DNA of 17,245 nt from assembly GCA_023427945.1 (NCBI GenBank), contig JAEYZR010000296.1:1-17245 (forward strand). Direction: 5' to 3'. Below, piece after piece: positions 7,281 to 15,556 of the stretch. The DNA is from Pseudomonadota bacterium (GTDB taxonomy: Bacteria > Pseudomonadota > Gammaproteobacteria > Burkholderiales > Burkholderiaceae_B). The notes beneath the pieces are model-generated. The model saw only the letters and a list, made by a program, of their open reading frames with translations, ran no database searches and had not been told where the DNA came from. Each line of letters starts with the position of its first letter. The first letter of the stretch is position 1. The position numbers and the translations under genes are program-made.

Positions 7281-8486
7281 ATGAGCAAACTTTTCCAAGA
7301 CGTTGAACTCGCCCCTCGTGACCCCATTCTTGGCCTGAACGAGCAATTTAATGCCGACAGTCGCTCGCAAAAAGTGAACCTGGGTGTTGGCGTTTACTAC
7401 GACGACAACGGACGGGTGCCTCTGCTGTCTGCCGTGCATCGCGCGGAAGTGGCGCGGGTCGAAGCAGCCGCTGCCCGCAGCTACCTGCCCATCGACGGCA
7501 TTCCCGGATACAACAAGGGCGCGCAGGCGCTTCTGCTTGGCAACGATTCCCCCCTGGCGGCCGACGGCCGTGTACTGACGGTTCAAACGCTGGGCGGAAC
7601 GGGCGCACTCAAAGTGGGTGCCGACCTTCTGAAGCAAATTCTTCCCGATGCCAAGGTTTTCATCAGCGACCCCAGCTGGGAGAATCATCGCGCCTTGTTC
7701 GAGCGTGCCGGCTTCACCGTTGAAAACTACGCCTACTACGACGCCGCCAGTCACGGACTGAATTTCGACGGCATGCTGGCCGCCCTGAAATCGGCGGCCG
7801 AACAAAGCATCGTGGTGCTGCACGCATGCTGCCACAACCCCACTGGCGTGGATCCAACGAAGGATCAGTGGAAGCAGATCGTCGAAGTCGTCAAAGCACG
7901 CAATCTCGTACCATTTTTGGATATCGCCTATCAAGGTTTCGGCGATGGTCTGCAGGAAGACGCCGCCGTCGTGCGCATGTTCGCTGAACAGGACATCACC
8001 TGCTTTGTCAGCTCCTCCTTTTCCAAGTCGTTCTCTCTGTACGGCGAACGTGTGGGAGCGCTCAGCATCATTGCGGGCACCAAGGACGAAGGCGCTCGCG
8101 TGCTCAGCCAGCTCAAGCGTGTCATTCGTACCAATTACTCCAACCCGCCCACGCATGGTGGAACGCTGGTGGCCAACGTTCTGGCCAGCAGCGAACTCTT
8201 TGCGCTCTGGGAAGAGGAACTGGCCGGCATGCGCGAACGCATCCGCACCATGCGTCGCCAACTGGTGGAAAAGATCCGCGAAGCCGGCGCCGTGCAGGAT
8301 TTCAGCTTCGTACTCGAACAACGCGGCATGTTCTCCTACTCCGGCCTGACGGCAGCCCAGGTAGACAAACTGCGCGAAGATCACGCCATCTACGCGCTGT
8401 CCACCGGCCGCATCTGCGTGGCCGCCCTGAACAGCAAGAACATTGACGTCGTGGCACGCAGCATTGCCCAAGTCCTGAAAGGCTGA
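7281..8486 (+). CDS. tyrB: Aromatic/aspartate aminotransferase (class I, AspC/TyrB type)
   Basis: PLP enzyme of 401 residues that moves amino groups between aromatic or dicarboxylic amino acids and 2-oxoglutarate. The PLP lysine is K249 (SSSFSKSFSLYGERVG). N186 in CCHNPTG, D214 in LDIAYQGF, R257, and the substrate-carboxylate arginine R377 (STGRICVAAL) are in place. The start at 7281 gives MSKLFQDVELAPRDPILGLNE, the normal N-terminus of the family. The frame stays open far upstream, but that part is antisense to uvrB. No Shine-Dalgarno-like sequence precedes the ATG. AspC and TyrB cannot be told apart with certainty by sequence reading; adjacency to uvrB is, as I recall, common in betaproteobacteria, where the gene is usually called tyrB. 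Confidence 0.92.
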   Translation: MSKLFQDVELAPRDPILGLNEQFNADSRSQKVNLGVGVYYDDNGRVPLLSAVHRAEVARVEAAAARSYLPIDGIPGYNKGAQALLLGNDSPLAADGRVLTVQTLGGTGALKVGADLLKQILPDAKVFISDPSWENHRALFERAGFTVENYAYYDAASHGLNFDGMLAALKSAAEQSIVVLHACCHNPTGVDPTKDQWKQIVEVVKARNLVPFLDIAYQGFGDGLQEDAAVVRMFAEQDITCFVSSSFSKSFSLYGERVGALSIIAGTKDEGARVLSQLKRVIRTNYSNPPTHGGTLVANVLASSELFALWEEELAGMRERIRTMRRQLVEKIREAGAVQDFSFVLEQRGMFSYSGLTAAQVDKLREDHAIYALSTGRICVAALNSKNIDVVARSIAQVLKG

Positions 8487-8496
8487 AGTCCTTCAT

Positions 8497-8539
8497 CCGC
8501 CACGCAGGGGGCCTTTGCTGGCAGTCCATCGCGTGGCGG
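8497..8539. repeat. Inverted repeat after the aminotransferase gene
   Basis: The 9-bp arms CCGCCACGC (8497-8505) and GCGTGGCGG (8531-8539) are perfect, with a 25-base loop. They begin 11 bp past the aminotransferase stop. There is no T-run after the right arm, so this could be a 3'-end stabilising hairpin or a weak terminator. Confidence 0.45.
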
Positions 8540-8571
8540 GCACGAAATTCGTCGCTCGCTGAGCCCTCAAG

Positions 8572-8587
8572 CACGCAAGATTGCGTG
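8572..8587. repeat. Short perfect inverted repeat upstream of lexA
   Basis: CACGCAA-GA-TTGCGTG forms a 7-bp dyad with a 2-base spacer. The geometry suits a protein-binding site better than an RNA hairpin. It lies about 50 bp upstream of the lexA -35 region. No known regulator is recognised. Confidence 0.4.
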
Positions 8588-8636
8588 TAACGGCGCCGAA
8601 TCGCGCCAAGAGGCCTCAAATCCCTTGCTTTTTGCC

Positions 8637-8678
8637 TTGAGCTCCAACAGAATGCTAGCTGTATATATGTACAGCTAG
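8637..8678 (+). promoter_or_regulatory. lexA promoter with a perfect SOS (LexA) box
   Basis: The 16-bp box at 8659-8674 matches CTGT-N8-ACAG exactly, with an ATATATGT core. Dyad symmetry extends to 24 bp (8655-8678) through flanking CTAG on both sides. A -35-like TTGAGC is at 8637-8642, and the -10 most likely lies in the AT core of the box, as in E. coli lexA. Binding here would block RNA polymerase and gives lexA autoregulation. The box ends 60 bp before the lexA start codon. Confidence 0.93.
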
Positions 8679-8734
8679 GCTGTCATGCCTGGCTTACCCC
8701 TGTGACCTCTTTCACGGTAAGTCCAAGGTTCGTC

Positions 8735-9409
8735 ATGACCATAAAACTCACTGAACGACAGCGCCAGATACTGGACCTCATTCGCGACAACATCGCCCAG
8801 ACGGGTTTCCCGCCCACACGTGCTGAAATAGCGAATGCGCTGGGGTTTCGCTCCGCCAATGCAGCAGAAGATCACCTCAAGGCGCTGGCTCGCAAAGGCG
8901 CCATTGAACTGACCGCGGGTGCCTCGCGCGGCATCCGGCTGAGCGACGCCTCTCAGGCGGAGTACGCTGGTGCGTCGGCACCCGCACCCACCCTGTCCGA
9001 CTATGCCTCGCGCATTGTGCAGGTCATGTTGCCGCTGGTAGGCCGTGTGGCTGCCGGCAACCCCATCCTCGCGGCGGAACACGTGGAACGCGAAGTGGGC
9101 GTAGACCCCAACCTGTTCGCGCAAAAACCCGACTTTCTCCTGAAGGTTCAAGGGCTGAGCATGCGCGACGCCGGCATCCTCGATGGCGACCTGCTCGCCG
9201 TTCGCAAGGCACCTGAAGCCCGCCAAGGCCAGATCATCGTGGCGCGGCTAGGCGAAGAAGTCACCGTCAAACGCCTGCACCGGGCCGCTGGCCGCCTGCA
9301 ACTTCTGCCGGAAAATCCCGACTTCTCGCCTATCGATGTTGGCGAAGACGACGACTTCTCGATCGAAGGCATCGCAGTAGGTCTGATCAGGACGCAAGCC
9401 CTGCACTGA
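8735..9409 (+). CDS. lexA: SOS response repressor LexA
   Basis: Repressor of the SOS regulon; RecA filaments trigger its self-cleavage. It has 224 residues. The N-terminal winged helix-turn-helix (1-70) begins MTIKLTERQRQILDLI and contains PTRAEIANALGFRSANAAEDHLKAL. The cleavage site is A107-G108 in VGRVAAGNP. The catalytic dyad is S142 (QGLSMRDAGI) and K179 (VTVKRLHR). A linker of about 25 Ala/Ser/Pro-rich residues is longer than in E. coli LexA (202 residues), as is usual in betaproteobacteria. I chose ATG 8735 (AAGG 6 bp upstream) over an in-frame GTG at 8702 because homologues begin there. Confidence 0.97.
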   Translation: MTIKLTERQRQILDLIRDNIAQTGFPPTRAEIANALGFRSANAAEDHLKALARKGAIELTAGASRGIRLSDASQAEYAGASAPAPTLSDYASRIVQVMLPLVGRVAAGNPILAAEHVEREVGVDPNLFAQKPDFLLKVQGLSMRDAGILDGDLLAVRKAPEARQGQIIVARLGEEVTVKRLHRAAGRLQLLPENPDFSPIDVGEDDDFSIEGIAVGLIRTQALH

Positions 9410-9446
9410 CACCAGCACCAGCAGTAAAAACAGCGACACCAATGAA

Positions 9447-9496
9447 AATACCCTGGAAGGCCGGACACGAATGTCGGACTTTCCAGGGTATTTTTA
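9447..9496. terminator. Bidirectional terminator between convergent lexA and lon
   Basis: A 21-bp stem (9447-9467 with 9472-9492, loop of 4) has twelve perfect outer pairs (AATACCCTGGAA side) and a few inner mismatches. TTTTTAT follows on the plus strand. On the minus strand the hairpin is followed by TTTT. It lies 37 bp after lexA and 52 bp after the lon stop on the other strand, so it serves both. Confidence 0.92.
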
Positions 9497-9548
9497 TGCG
9501 CGCCAGGCTATGGCAGGCTGGCGGACTTGGCCGCCGCGCCCGTATTGC

Positions 9549-12017
9549 CTAGTGCTTGATCGAAACGTCGGAGGCCGGCTCAGACTTCGCGGCTGCAGCC
9601 ACTACTTCATCCTTGGCCTTGGCTGGATCTTCATCAGGGAGCGGTTCCGGCATACGCGACAACGCGATTTCCAGCACCTTGTCGATCCAGCGCACCGGCA
9701 TGATTTCCAGATGATTTTTCACGTTATCCGGGATATCGGCCAGGTCCTTCACATTCTCTTCGGGTATCAACACGGTCTTGATGCCACCACGATGCGCCGC
9801 CAGCAGCTTTTCCTTGAGGCCACCGATAGGCAAGACCTCACCGCGCAGCGTGATCTCCCCCGTCATGGCGACGTCGGCACGCACCGGAATGCGTGACAGT
9901 GCCGACACCATTGCCGTGGCGATTGCGATACCTGCCGACGGGCCATCCTTGGGCGTGGCACCTTCGGGCACGTGCACGTGGACATCACGCTTCTCGAATA
10001 CCGTATCGGCCAGTCCCAGACGACGTGCTCGCGAACGCACGACAGTACGGGCAGCTTCGACAGACTCCTTCATCACATCGCCCAAAGAGCCCGTGCGCTG
10101 GATGACACCTTTACCTGCAAGGTCTGCGACTTCGATGGTCAGCAAATCGCCGCCCACTTCGGTCCACGCAAGACCCGTCACCTGTCCGATCTGGTCTTCT
10201 TTCTCGGCCATGCCAAAGGCATAACGACGCACACCCAGGTAGTCGCTCAGGTTGTCGCTATTGACGGAGATCAGCGCAGCAGCGCCAGCCACCGGCTCAA
10301 CCACTTTCTTGGGATCTCCTTTGCTTTCGGTCAACAGCTTCTTGATGACCTTGCGGCAGATTTTCCCAATCTCGCGTTCGAGCGCTCGCACGCCCGCCTC
10401 ACGGGTGTAGTAACGCACGATGTCGCGCACAGCCGACTCTTCAACCACGAGCTCACCGGCCTTGACGCCGTTGTTCTTCATCAGCTTGGGCAAAAGATGT
10501 TGCAGGCCGATGTGGACCTTCTCATCCTCGGTATAGCCCGACAGGCGAATGACTTCCATCCGGTCCAGCAAGGCGGGCGGAATATTCAGCGTGTTGCTCG
10601 TTGCCACGAACATCACATCGGACAGATCGAAATCGACCTCGACGTAATGGTCCTGGAAGGTGTGGTTTTGCTCCGGATCGAGCACTTCCAGCAGTGCCGA
10701 CGACGGATCACCGCGGAAATCCATACCCAGCTTGTCGATTTCGTCGAGCAGGAACAAGGGGTTGCGAACGGCAACCTTGCTCATGTTCTGCAGGATCTTG
10801 CCCGGCATGGAACCGATGTAGGTGCGACGGTGCCCACGAATCTCGGCTTCGTCGCGCACGCCACCCAAAGCCATGCGCACAAACTTGCGATTGGTTGCCT
10901 TGGCAATCGACTGACCGAGCGAGGTCTTGCCGACCCCCGGAGGCCCGACCAGGCACAGGATAGGCGCTTTGACCTTGTCCACGCGTTGCTGGACGGCAAG
11001 ATATTCCAGAATGCGTTCCTTGACCTTATCCAGGCCATAGTGATCGTCGTCAAGAACAGCTTCGGCATTGGCCAGCGAGTAGTTGATCTTGCTCTTTTTC
11101 TTCCAGGGCAAGCCAATCAGCGTGTCGATGAAATTGCGGACAACGGTTGCCTCGGCCGACATGGGCGACATCAGCTTGAGCTTCTTGAGCTCGGCATCGG
11201 CCTTTTTCCGGGCCTCTTTTGGCATACCCGCTGCAACGATTTTCTTCTCGAGCTCTTCGATGTCGGCACCATCCTCGCCTTCACCGAGCTCTTTCTGAAT
11301 GGCCTTGACCTGCTCGTTCAGATAATAGTCGCGCTGGCTTTTCTCCATCTGCTTCTTCACGCGCCCGCGAATCCGCTTCTCGACCTGCAAGATGTCGATC
11401 TCGGTCTCGAGTTGCGTCAGGAGCGCTTCGAGCCTCTCGGACGTGCCGAAGACCTCGAGCATCTTTTGTTTTTGCTCGAGCTTCAGGGGCAGATGGGCAG
11501 CAATGGTATCGGCGAGACGGCCGGCGTCATCGATTCCAGCCAGCGAGGTAAGGATCTCGGGCGGAATCTTCTTGTTCAATTTCACATACTGCTCGAACTG
11601 GGCCACGATCGCGCGGCGCAGCGCTTCCGTCTCGGAGCCCTGCAAGGCGTCCGGAGCGATAGGCACAAGCTGGCTGGTGAAATGGGTATCGGCATCTTCC
11701 ACGTGGGTAATGCGCGCGCGCTGCGCCCCCTCGACCAGCACCTTTACTGTGCCATCGGGCAGCTTGAGCATCTGCAGAATGCTGGCGACGCAACCAATTT
11801 CGTAAACGTCCTCGGGAGAAGGATCATCCTTGCCAGCCGACTTTTGAGCCACGAGCATGATGCTCTTGCCCGCTTCCATAGCGACTTCCAGAGCCTTTAT
11901 CGAACGCGGGCGGCCCACGAACAGCGGGATGACCATATGAGGGAACACCACGACATCGCGCAATGGCAATAACGGGAGTTCAATGGGATCTGAGGGAAGG
12001 GTCTGGGTACCAGACAT
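9549..12017 (-). CDS. lon: ATP-dependent endopeptidase La (Lon)
   Basis: Cytoplasmic AAA+ serine protease that degrades misfolded and specific regulatory proteins. It has 822 residues. The N-terminal substrate-binding LON domain spans about 11-210 and is followed by a coiled-coil-rich linker to about 300. In the AAA+ module, Walker A GPPGVGKT is at 358-365 and Walker B LFLLDEID at 421-428. The S16 protease domain covers about 595-790, with the catalytic dyad S694 (PKDGPSAGIAIATA) and K736 (GGLKEKLLAAHRGG). The last 30 residues are a charged Ala/Lys/Asp tail of low complexity. ATG 12017 is chosen for its GAGG about 8 bp upstream and the typical N-terminus; an in-frame ATG at 12059 is 14 codons earlier. 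Downstream of clpX with a terminator and its own promoter between. Confidence 0.98.
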   Translation of the reverse strand: MSGTQTLPSDPIELPLLPLRDVVVFPHMVIPLFVGRPRSIKALEVAMEAGKSIMLVAQKSAGKDDPSPEDVYEIGCVASILQMLKLPDGTVKVLVEGAQRARITHVEDADTHFTSQLVPIAPDALQGSETEALRRAIVAQFEQYVKLNKKIPPEILTSLAGIDDAGRLADTIAAHLPLKLEQKQKMLEVFGTSERLEALLTQLETEIDILQVEKRIRGRVKKQMEKSQRDYYLNEQVKAIQKELGEGEDGADIEELEKKIVAAGMPKEARKKADAELKKLKLMSPMSAEATVVRNFIDTLIGLPWKKKSKINYSLANAEAVLDDDHYGLDKVKERILEYLAVQQRVDKVKAPILCLVGPPGVGKTSLGQSIAKATNRKFVRMALGGVRDEAEIRGHRRTYIGSMPGKILQNMSKVAVRNPLFLLDEIDKLGMDFRGDPSSALLEVLDPEQNHTFQDHYVEVDFDLSDVMFVATSNTLNIPPALLDRMEVIRLSGYTEDEKVHIGLQHLLPKLMKNNGVKAGELVVEESAVRDIVRYYTREAGVRALEREIGKICRKVIKKLLTESKGDPKKVVEPVAGAAALISVNSDNLSDYLGVRRYAFGMAEKEDQIGQVTGLAWTEVGGDLLTIEVADLAGKGVIQRTGSLGDVMKESVEAARTVVRSRARRLGLADTVFEKRDVHVHVPEGATPKDGPSAGIAIATAMVSALSRIPVRADVAMTGEITLRGEVLPIGGLKEKLLAAHRGGIKTVLIPEENVKDLADIPDNVKNHLEIMPVRWIDKVLEIALSRMPEPLPDEDPAKAKDEVVAAAAKSEPASDVSIKH

Positions 12018-12088
12018 AAGGGTGTCCTCGAAAGACTCTATATCAAAGTGCGCAAGCAACTGGTGGCCTTACGCGACGACTATGAGGC

Positions 12089-12118
12089 ATATGGGAACAA
12101 TAGCCTAAAAATCAAGGG
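12089..12118 (-). promoter_or_regulatory. Sigma-32-like heat-shock promoter for lon
   Basis: On the minus strand, CCCTTGAT (12118-12111) and TCCCATAT (12096-12089) are separated by 14 bp. The E. coli RpoH consensus is CCCTTGAA, 13-17 bp, CCCCATNTA, so the two elements differ at only a few positions. Predicted transcription start is near 12082, about 65 bp before the lon ATG. lon is an RpoH target in many proteobacteria. The -35 shares bases with the clpX terminator. Confidence 0.65.
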
Positions 12119-12145
12119 CCGTCGTCCTGTCAGGAATACGGCCCT
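12107..12145 (-). terminator. Intrinsic terminator of clpX
   Basis: The arms AGGGCCGT (12115-12122) and ACGGCCCT (12138-12145) pair perfectly. The 15-base loop contains a nested CCTG/CAGG helix. On the minus strand the hairpin is followed by TTGATTTTT (12107-12111 being the T-run). It starts 30 bp past the clpX stop. Confidence 0.82.
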
Positions 12146-12175
12146 CAAAAAGATGTTACAGACGTTCGCTTACGC

Positions 12176-13474
12176 TCAGGCTGCCGCATCCCGGATTTCA
12201 CTCTGATCAGCTGACTCGCCCTGATTGGCTTCGTCTGCAAAGATCAGGAGGGGCTTACCGTCGCCGTCTATGGCATTTTCGTCGACCACGACCCGGGTAA
12301 CGTTCCCGTGCGAAGGCAGGTCATACATCGTGTCGAGCAAGGCCGCCTCGATGATCGACCGCAAGCCACGTGCCCCCGCCTTGCGCTTGAGAGCCTTGCG
12401 GGCAATAGCCGACAAAGCGGCCGGGCGCACGTCCAGCTCGGCGCCTTCCATTGCAAACAGCTTCTGGAACTGCTTGATCAAGGCATTCTTGGGTTGAGTG
12501 AGAATATCCACCAACGCAGCCTCATCGAGCTCGTCGAGCGTGGCCACCACGGGCAGACGGCCCACCAGTTCGGGGATCAGTCCGAACTTGATCAGGTCTT
12601 CTGGCTCGACTTCACTGAACAGTTCGCCCACACCACGTTCGGACTTGGTACGCACCGAGGCGGAAAAGCCGATTCCGGATTTTTCGGTACGGTCCCGAAT
12701 CACTTTTTCCATGCCATCGAACGCCCCACCCACGATAAAGAGGATGTTGGTCGTATCGACCTGCACGAAATCCTGATTCGGGTGCTTGCGTCCGCCCTGA
12801 GGGGGAACGGAAGCCACGGTGCCTTCGATCAGCTTGAGCAATGCCTGCTGCACGCCTTCGCCGGAGACATCGCGCGTAATGGACGGGTTGTCCGACTTGC
12901 GGGAAATCTTGTCGATTTCATCGATATAGATAATCGCGCGCTGCGCCTTGTCGACTTCGTAATTGCAGTTCTGAAGCAGCTTCTGCACGATGTTTTCGAC
13001 GTCTTCACCCACGTAACCCGCTTCGGTCAGTGTCGTGGCATCAGCCATCACAAACGGCACATTGAGCATGCGTGCCAGCGTTTGCGCCAGAAGTGTCTTG
13101 CCCGAACCAGTCGGACCGATGAGCATGATGTTGCTCTTGGACAGCTCGACCTCGTCGCCCTTGATCTCACCGTGACGAATACGCTTGTAGTGGTTGTAAA
13201 CAGCCACGGCCAGCGTGCGCTTGGGAGAGTTCTGTCCAATGACGTACTGATCCAGGAACGTCTTAATTTCGAGCGGCGTGGGCAACTCCGAACGAATGGC
13301 GGCTCTTGCCGTGGCTTGAGCCTCTTCGCGAATGATGTCGTTGCACAGGTCGATGCACTCATCGCAGATGAATACGGAAGGCCCCGCAATAAGTTTGCGC
13401 ACCTCGTGCTGAGTCTTATTGCAAAAGGAGCAATGCAGCACTTTGGTTTCGGCCGATCCCTTTTTATCAGGCAT
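12176..13474 (-). CDS. clpX: ATP-dependent Clp protease ATP-binding subunit ClpX
   Basis: AAA+ unfoldase that recognises tagged substrates and feeds them to ClpP. It has 432 residues. The zinc-binding domain uses C15, C18, C37 and C40 (HCSFCNK, FICDEC). Walker A GPTGSGKT is at 120-127, the pore loop GYVGE at 153-157 and Walker B IIYIDEID at 181-188. The RKH loop is at 229-231 and the ClpP-docking IGF loop at 268-270. Sensor-2 GARGLRS lies near the C-terminus. It follows clpP by 80 bp with a hairpin between them. The Shine-Dalgarno sequence is weak (AGAG about 11 bp before the ATG). Confidence 0.98.
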   Translation of the reverse strand: MPDKKGSAETKVLHCSFCNKTQHEVRKLIAGPSVFICDECIDLCNDIIREEAQATARAAIRSELPTPLEIKTFLDQYVIGQNSPKRTLAVAVYNHYKRIRHGEIKGDEVELSKSNIMLIGPTGSGKTLLAQTLARMLNVPFVMADATTLTEAGYVGEDVENIVQKLLQNCNYEVDKAQRAIIYIDEIDKISRKSDNPSITRDVSGEGVQQALLKLIEGTVASVPPQGGRKHPNQDFVQVDTTNILFIVGGAFDGMEKVIRDRTEKSGIGFSASVRTKSERGVGELFSEVEPEDLIKFGLIPELVGRLPVVATLDELDEAALVDILTQPKNALIKQFQKLFAMEGAELDVRPAALSAIARKALKRKAGARGLRSIIEAALLDTMYDLPSHGNVTRVVVDENAIDGDGKPLLIFADEANQGESADQSEIRDAAA

Positions 13475-13498
13475 ATGTAATCGAACTCTGAAGTATTA

Positions 13499-13525
13499 AA
13501 GCGGGCCGCTTTCGCCTGCCCGCTT
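13499..13525 (-). terminator. Hairpin between clpP and clpX, possible attenuator
   Basis: The perfect 8-bp arms AAGCGGGC and GCCCGCTT (13499-13506, 13518-13525) enclose an 11-base loop. On the minus strand only a short TTTAAT follows, so termination would be partial at best. It begins 29 bp past the clpP stop. It may act as an attenuator or a processing site that sets the ClpP:ClpX ratio. Confidence 0.45.
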
Positions 13526-13554
13526 CTTGGTGTTGGCGACGTACAGGTTACAAA

Positions 13555-14211
13555 TCAGGGATTGGTCGCCCGAGAGGCGAGCACCTGATCCACAATCCCA
13601 TACGATACAGCATCTTCGGCCGACATGAAGTTGTCGCGCTCGGTATCCACTGCAACCCGCTCGATACTCTGGCCGGTATTATCGGCCAGAATGCGATTCA
13701 AACGCTCACGCAGATCCAGAATTTCCCTGGCCTGAATCTGGATATCGGTTGCCTGGCCCTGCGCTCCGCCCGACGGCTGGTGAATCATGATGCGCGAGTT
13801 CGGCAAGGTGAAGCGCTTGCCCTTTTTCCCCGCAGCCAGCAGGAAAGCGCCCATGCTGGCGGCAAGGCCGGTACAAAGTGTGGACACATCCGGCTTGATG
13901 AAGTTCATCGTGTCGAATATGGCCATGCCTGCGTAGACCGAGCCGCCGGGCGAGTTGATGTAGAACGAAACGTCCTTGTCAGGATTTTCCGATTCAAGAA
14001 ACAGCAACTGCGCCACGACGAGGTTGGCCGACTGGTCGTTGACCGGGCCCACCAGAAAGATCAGGCGCTCGCGCAACAAGCGCGAGTAAATATCATACGA
14101 ACGTTCGCCCCGGCCCGATTGCTCGACAACCATAGGGATATAACCCAGGCCGCTAGGCGTCACAGACTGACCGCCGTGCATGGATGCGTAGAAATCGGTG
14201 AAGCGGTTCAT
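13555..14211 (-). CDS. clpP: ATP-dependent Clp protease proteolytic subunit ClpP
   Basis: Serine protease subunit that forms the two-ring 14-mer chamber served by ClpX and ClpA. It has 218 residues, including an N-terminal propeptide region. The catalytic triad is S119 (TGLAASMGAFLL), H144 (RIMIHQPSGG) and D193 (DTERDNFMSAEDA). The NSPGG oxyanion-region motif is at 86-90. The ATG lies two bases after the tig stop, and its GGAG Shine-Dalgarno is inside the last tig codons (ATGGAGTAA), so the two are translationally coupled. Typical tig-clpP-clpX order. Confidence 0.98.
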   Translation of the reverse strand: MNRFTDFYASMHGGQSVTPSGLGYIPMVVEQSGRGERSYDIYSRLLRERLIFLVGPVNDQSANLVVAQLLFLESENPDKDVSFYINSPGGSVYAGMAIFDTMNFIKPDVSTLCTGLAASMGAFLLAAGKKGKRFTLPNSRIMIHQPSGGAQGQATDIQIQAREILDLRERLNRILADNTGQSIERVAVDTERDNFMSAEDAVSYGIVDQVLASRATNP

Positions 14212-14213
14212 AT

Positions 14214-15524
14214 TTACTCCATTCCCATCAGCTGCTCAAAAGCGACTTTTTCGTCGCTGACCTTGGCCTTGTCCAGGACGTGTGTAACGACGTTGTCTTC
14301 CAGCACGATCGCTTCGATCTCCGAACGTCGCTGACGGTCCGCCAGATAATAGCTGACGACCTGAGCGGGATCTTCGTAGTTCTGCGCAAACTCTTCGATG
14401 CGGGCACGCACTTGCTCGGGCGTGGCCTGCAGGTTTTCCTTCTTGACCAGTTCACTGATCAACAGGCCCAGACGCACACGGCGCTCGGATTCCGTCGCGA
14501 AGGCTTCGGCGGGGATAGGCACTGACTCGGCGTTGGGCACACCGCGTTGCTTGAGTTCCTCACGGGCTGCGGCCACGCGCGTTTGCACGTCGCTGTCCAC
14601 GAGCGCCTTGGGCACATCAAAAGCGGCCGCATCGACCAGAGCGTCCATCACGCTGGCCTTGGTCTTGCCCTGTGCCCGCACCTTCACTTCGCGCTCGATA
14701 TTGGTGCGAATGTCAGCCTTGAGTTTCTCGACATCACCTTCGGCCTGGCCAAGGGACTTCGCGAAATCCTCGTTGACTGCAGGCAGAACCGGCTTGGCAA
14801 CTTCCTTGGCCGTAATGGTGAACTCGGCGGTCTTGCCGGCCACTTCAGTGCCCTGGTAGTCGGCCGGGAACGTCAAGGGAAAGACCTTCTGCTCGCCAGC
14901 CTTCAAGCCTTTGGCGGCCTCTTCGAACTCAGGGAGCATACGGCCCTGGCCCAGTACAAACGGAAAGTCTTCGGCTTTGCCACCATCAAACGGTACACCG
15001 TCGATCGTGCCGGCAAAATCCAGGGTCACCCGGTCGCCGTCTTCAGCAGCGTGATCCTGGGCGGATTCGTAGGTCGCGCGTTGCTTGCGCAGGACATCGA
15101 TGGTGCGATCGATTTCGGCGTCGCCCACATCGGTGGCCGAGCGGGTGACCGACAGTGCCGACAGATCGGGAACGGCCACTTCAGGGTAAACCTCGAAAGT
15201 GGCGGTGAATACGAGCTTGCCGTCTTCGACACCCTCGGTTTTGGGTGCCAGTGAGGGCGCGCCAGCCACGCGCAGCTTTGCATCGTTCACGGCCGCTTCA
15301 AACGCCCCACCCACCTGGGTGTTGATGACGTCGTAGCGAATGCCGGATCCATGACTGCGCTCGATCATGGCCATCGGGGCCTTACCGGGGCGAAAGCCCG
15401 GGACCTTGGCGGTGCGAGCCACGCGCTTGAGCTGCGACTGCACTTCTTTTTCGACATCGGCTACGGAAACGGTCAGATCGACACGGCGCTCCAGGCCAGA
15501 AACTGTTTCAACCACAGGCTGCAT
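14214..15524 (-). CDS. tig: Trigger factor (ribosome-associated chaperone and prolyl isomerase)
   Basis: Binds near the ribosome exit tunnel and shields nascent chains. It has 436 residues (E. coli 432). The N-terminal ribosome-binding domain carries the signature GFRPGKAP at 43-50. The FKBP-type isomerase domain spans about 155-245 (DGDRVTLDFAGTIDGVPFDGG onward). The helical C-terminal substrate-binding domain follows, ending FEQLMGME. The start at 15524 gives MQPVVETVSGLERRVDL as in homologues, with AGG 7 bp upstream; an ATG at 15566 lies 14 codons earlier without support. First gene of the tig-clpP-clpX unit. Confidence 0.97.
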   Translation of the reverse strand: MQPVVETVSGLERRVDLTVSVADVEKEVQSQLKRVARTAKVPGFRPGKAPMAMIERSHGSGIRYDVINTQVGGAFEAAVNDAKLRVAGAPSLAPKTEGVEDGKLVFTATFEVYPEVAVPDLSALSVTRSATDVGDAEIDRTIDVLRKQRATYESAQDHAAEDGDRVTLDFAGTIDGVPFDGGKAEDFPFVLGQGRMLPEFEEAAKGLKAGEQKVFPLTFPADYQGTEVAGKTAEFTITAKEVAKPVLPAVNEDFAKSLGQAEGDVEKLKADIRTNIEREVKVRAQGKTKASVMDALVDAAAFDVPKALVDSDVQTRVAAAREELKQRGVPNAESVPIPAEAFATESERRVRLGLLISELVKKENLQATPEQVRARIEEFAQNYEDPAQVVSYYLADRQRRSEIEAIVLEDNVVTHVLDKAKVSDEKVAFEQLMGME

Positions 15525-15556
15525 GCAAAGACCTATTTCGTAAATTGTAGGAATAT

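Noticed and set aside
7269..8471. 400-codon open frame on the minus strand opposite the aminotransferase gene
   Set aside because: It mirrors the aminotransferase coding sequence, which has intact PLP-binding motifs; the antisense product has no recognisable features.
9972..11972. 666-codon open frame on the plus strand inside lon
   Set aside because: It is entirely antisense to lon, whose protein shows every Lon motif. Its translation is His/Gln/Arg-rich without recognisable domains. Long antisense frames are common opposite GC-rich genes.
12308..13480. 390-codon open frame on the plus strand opposite clpX
   Set aside because: Antisense shadow of an intact clpX; composition unlike a folded protein and no supporting ribosome site.
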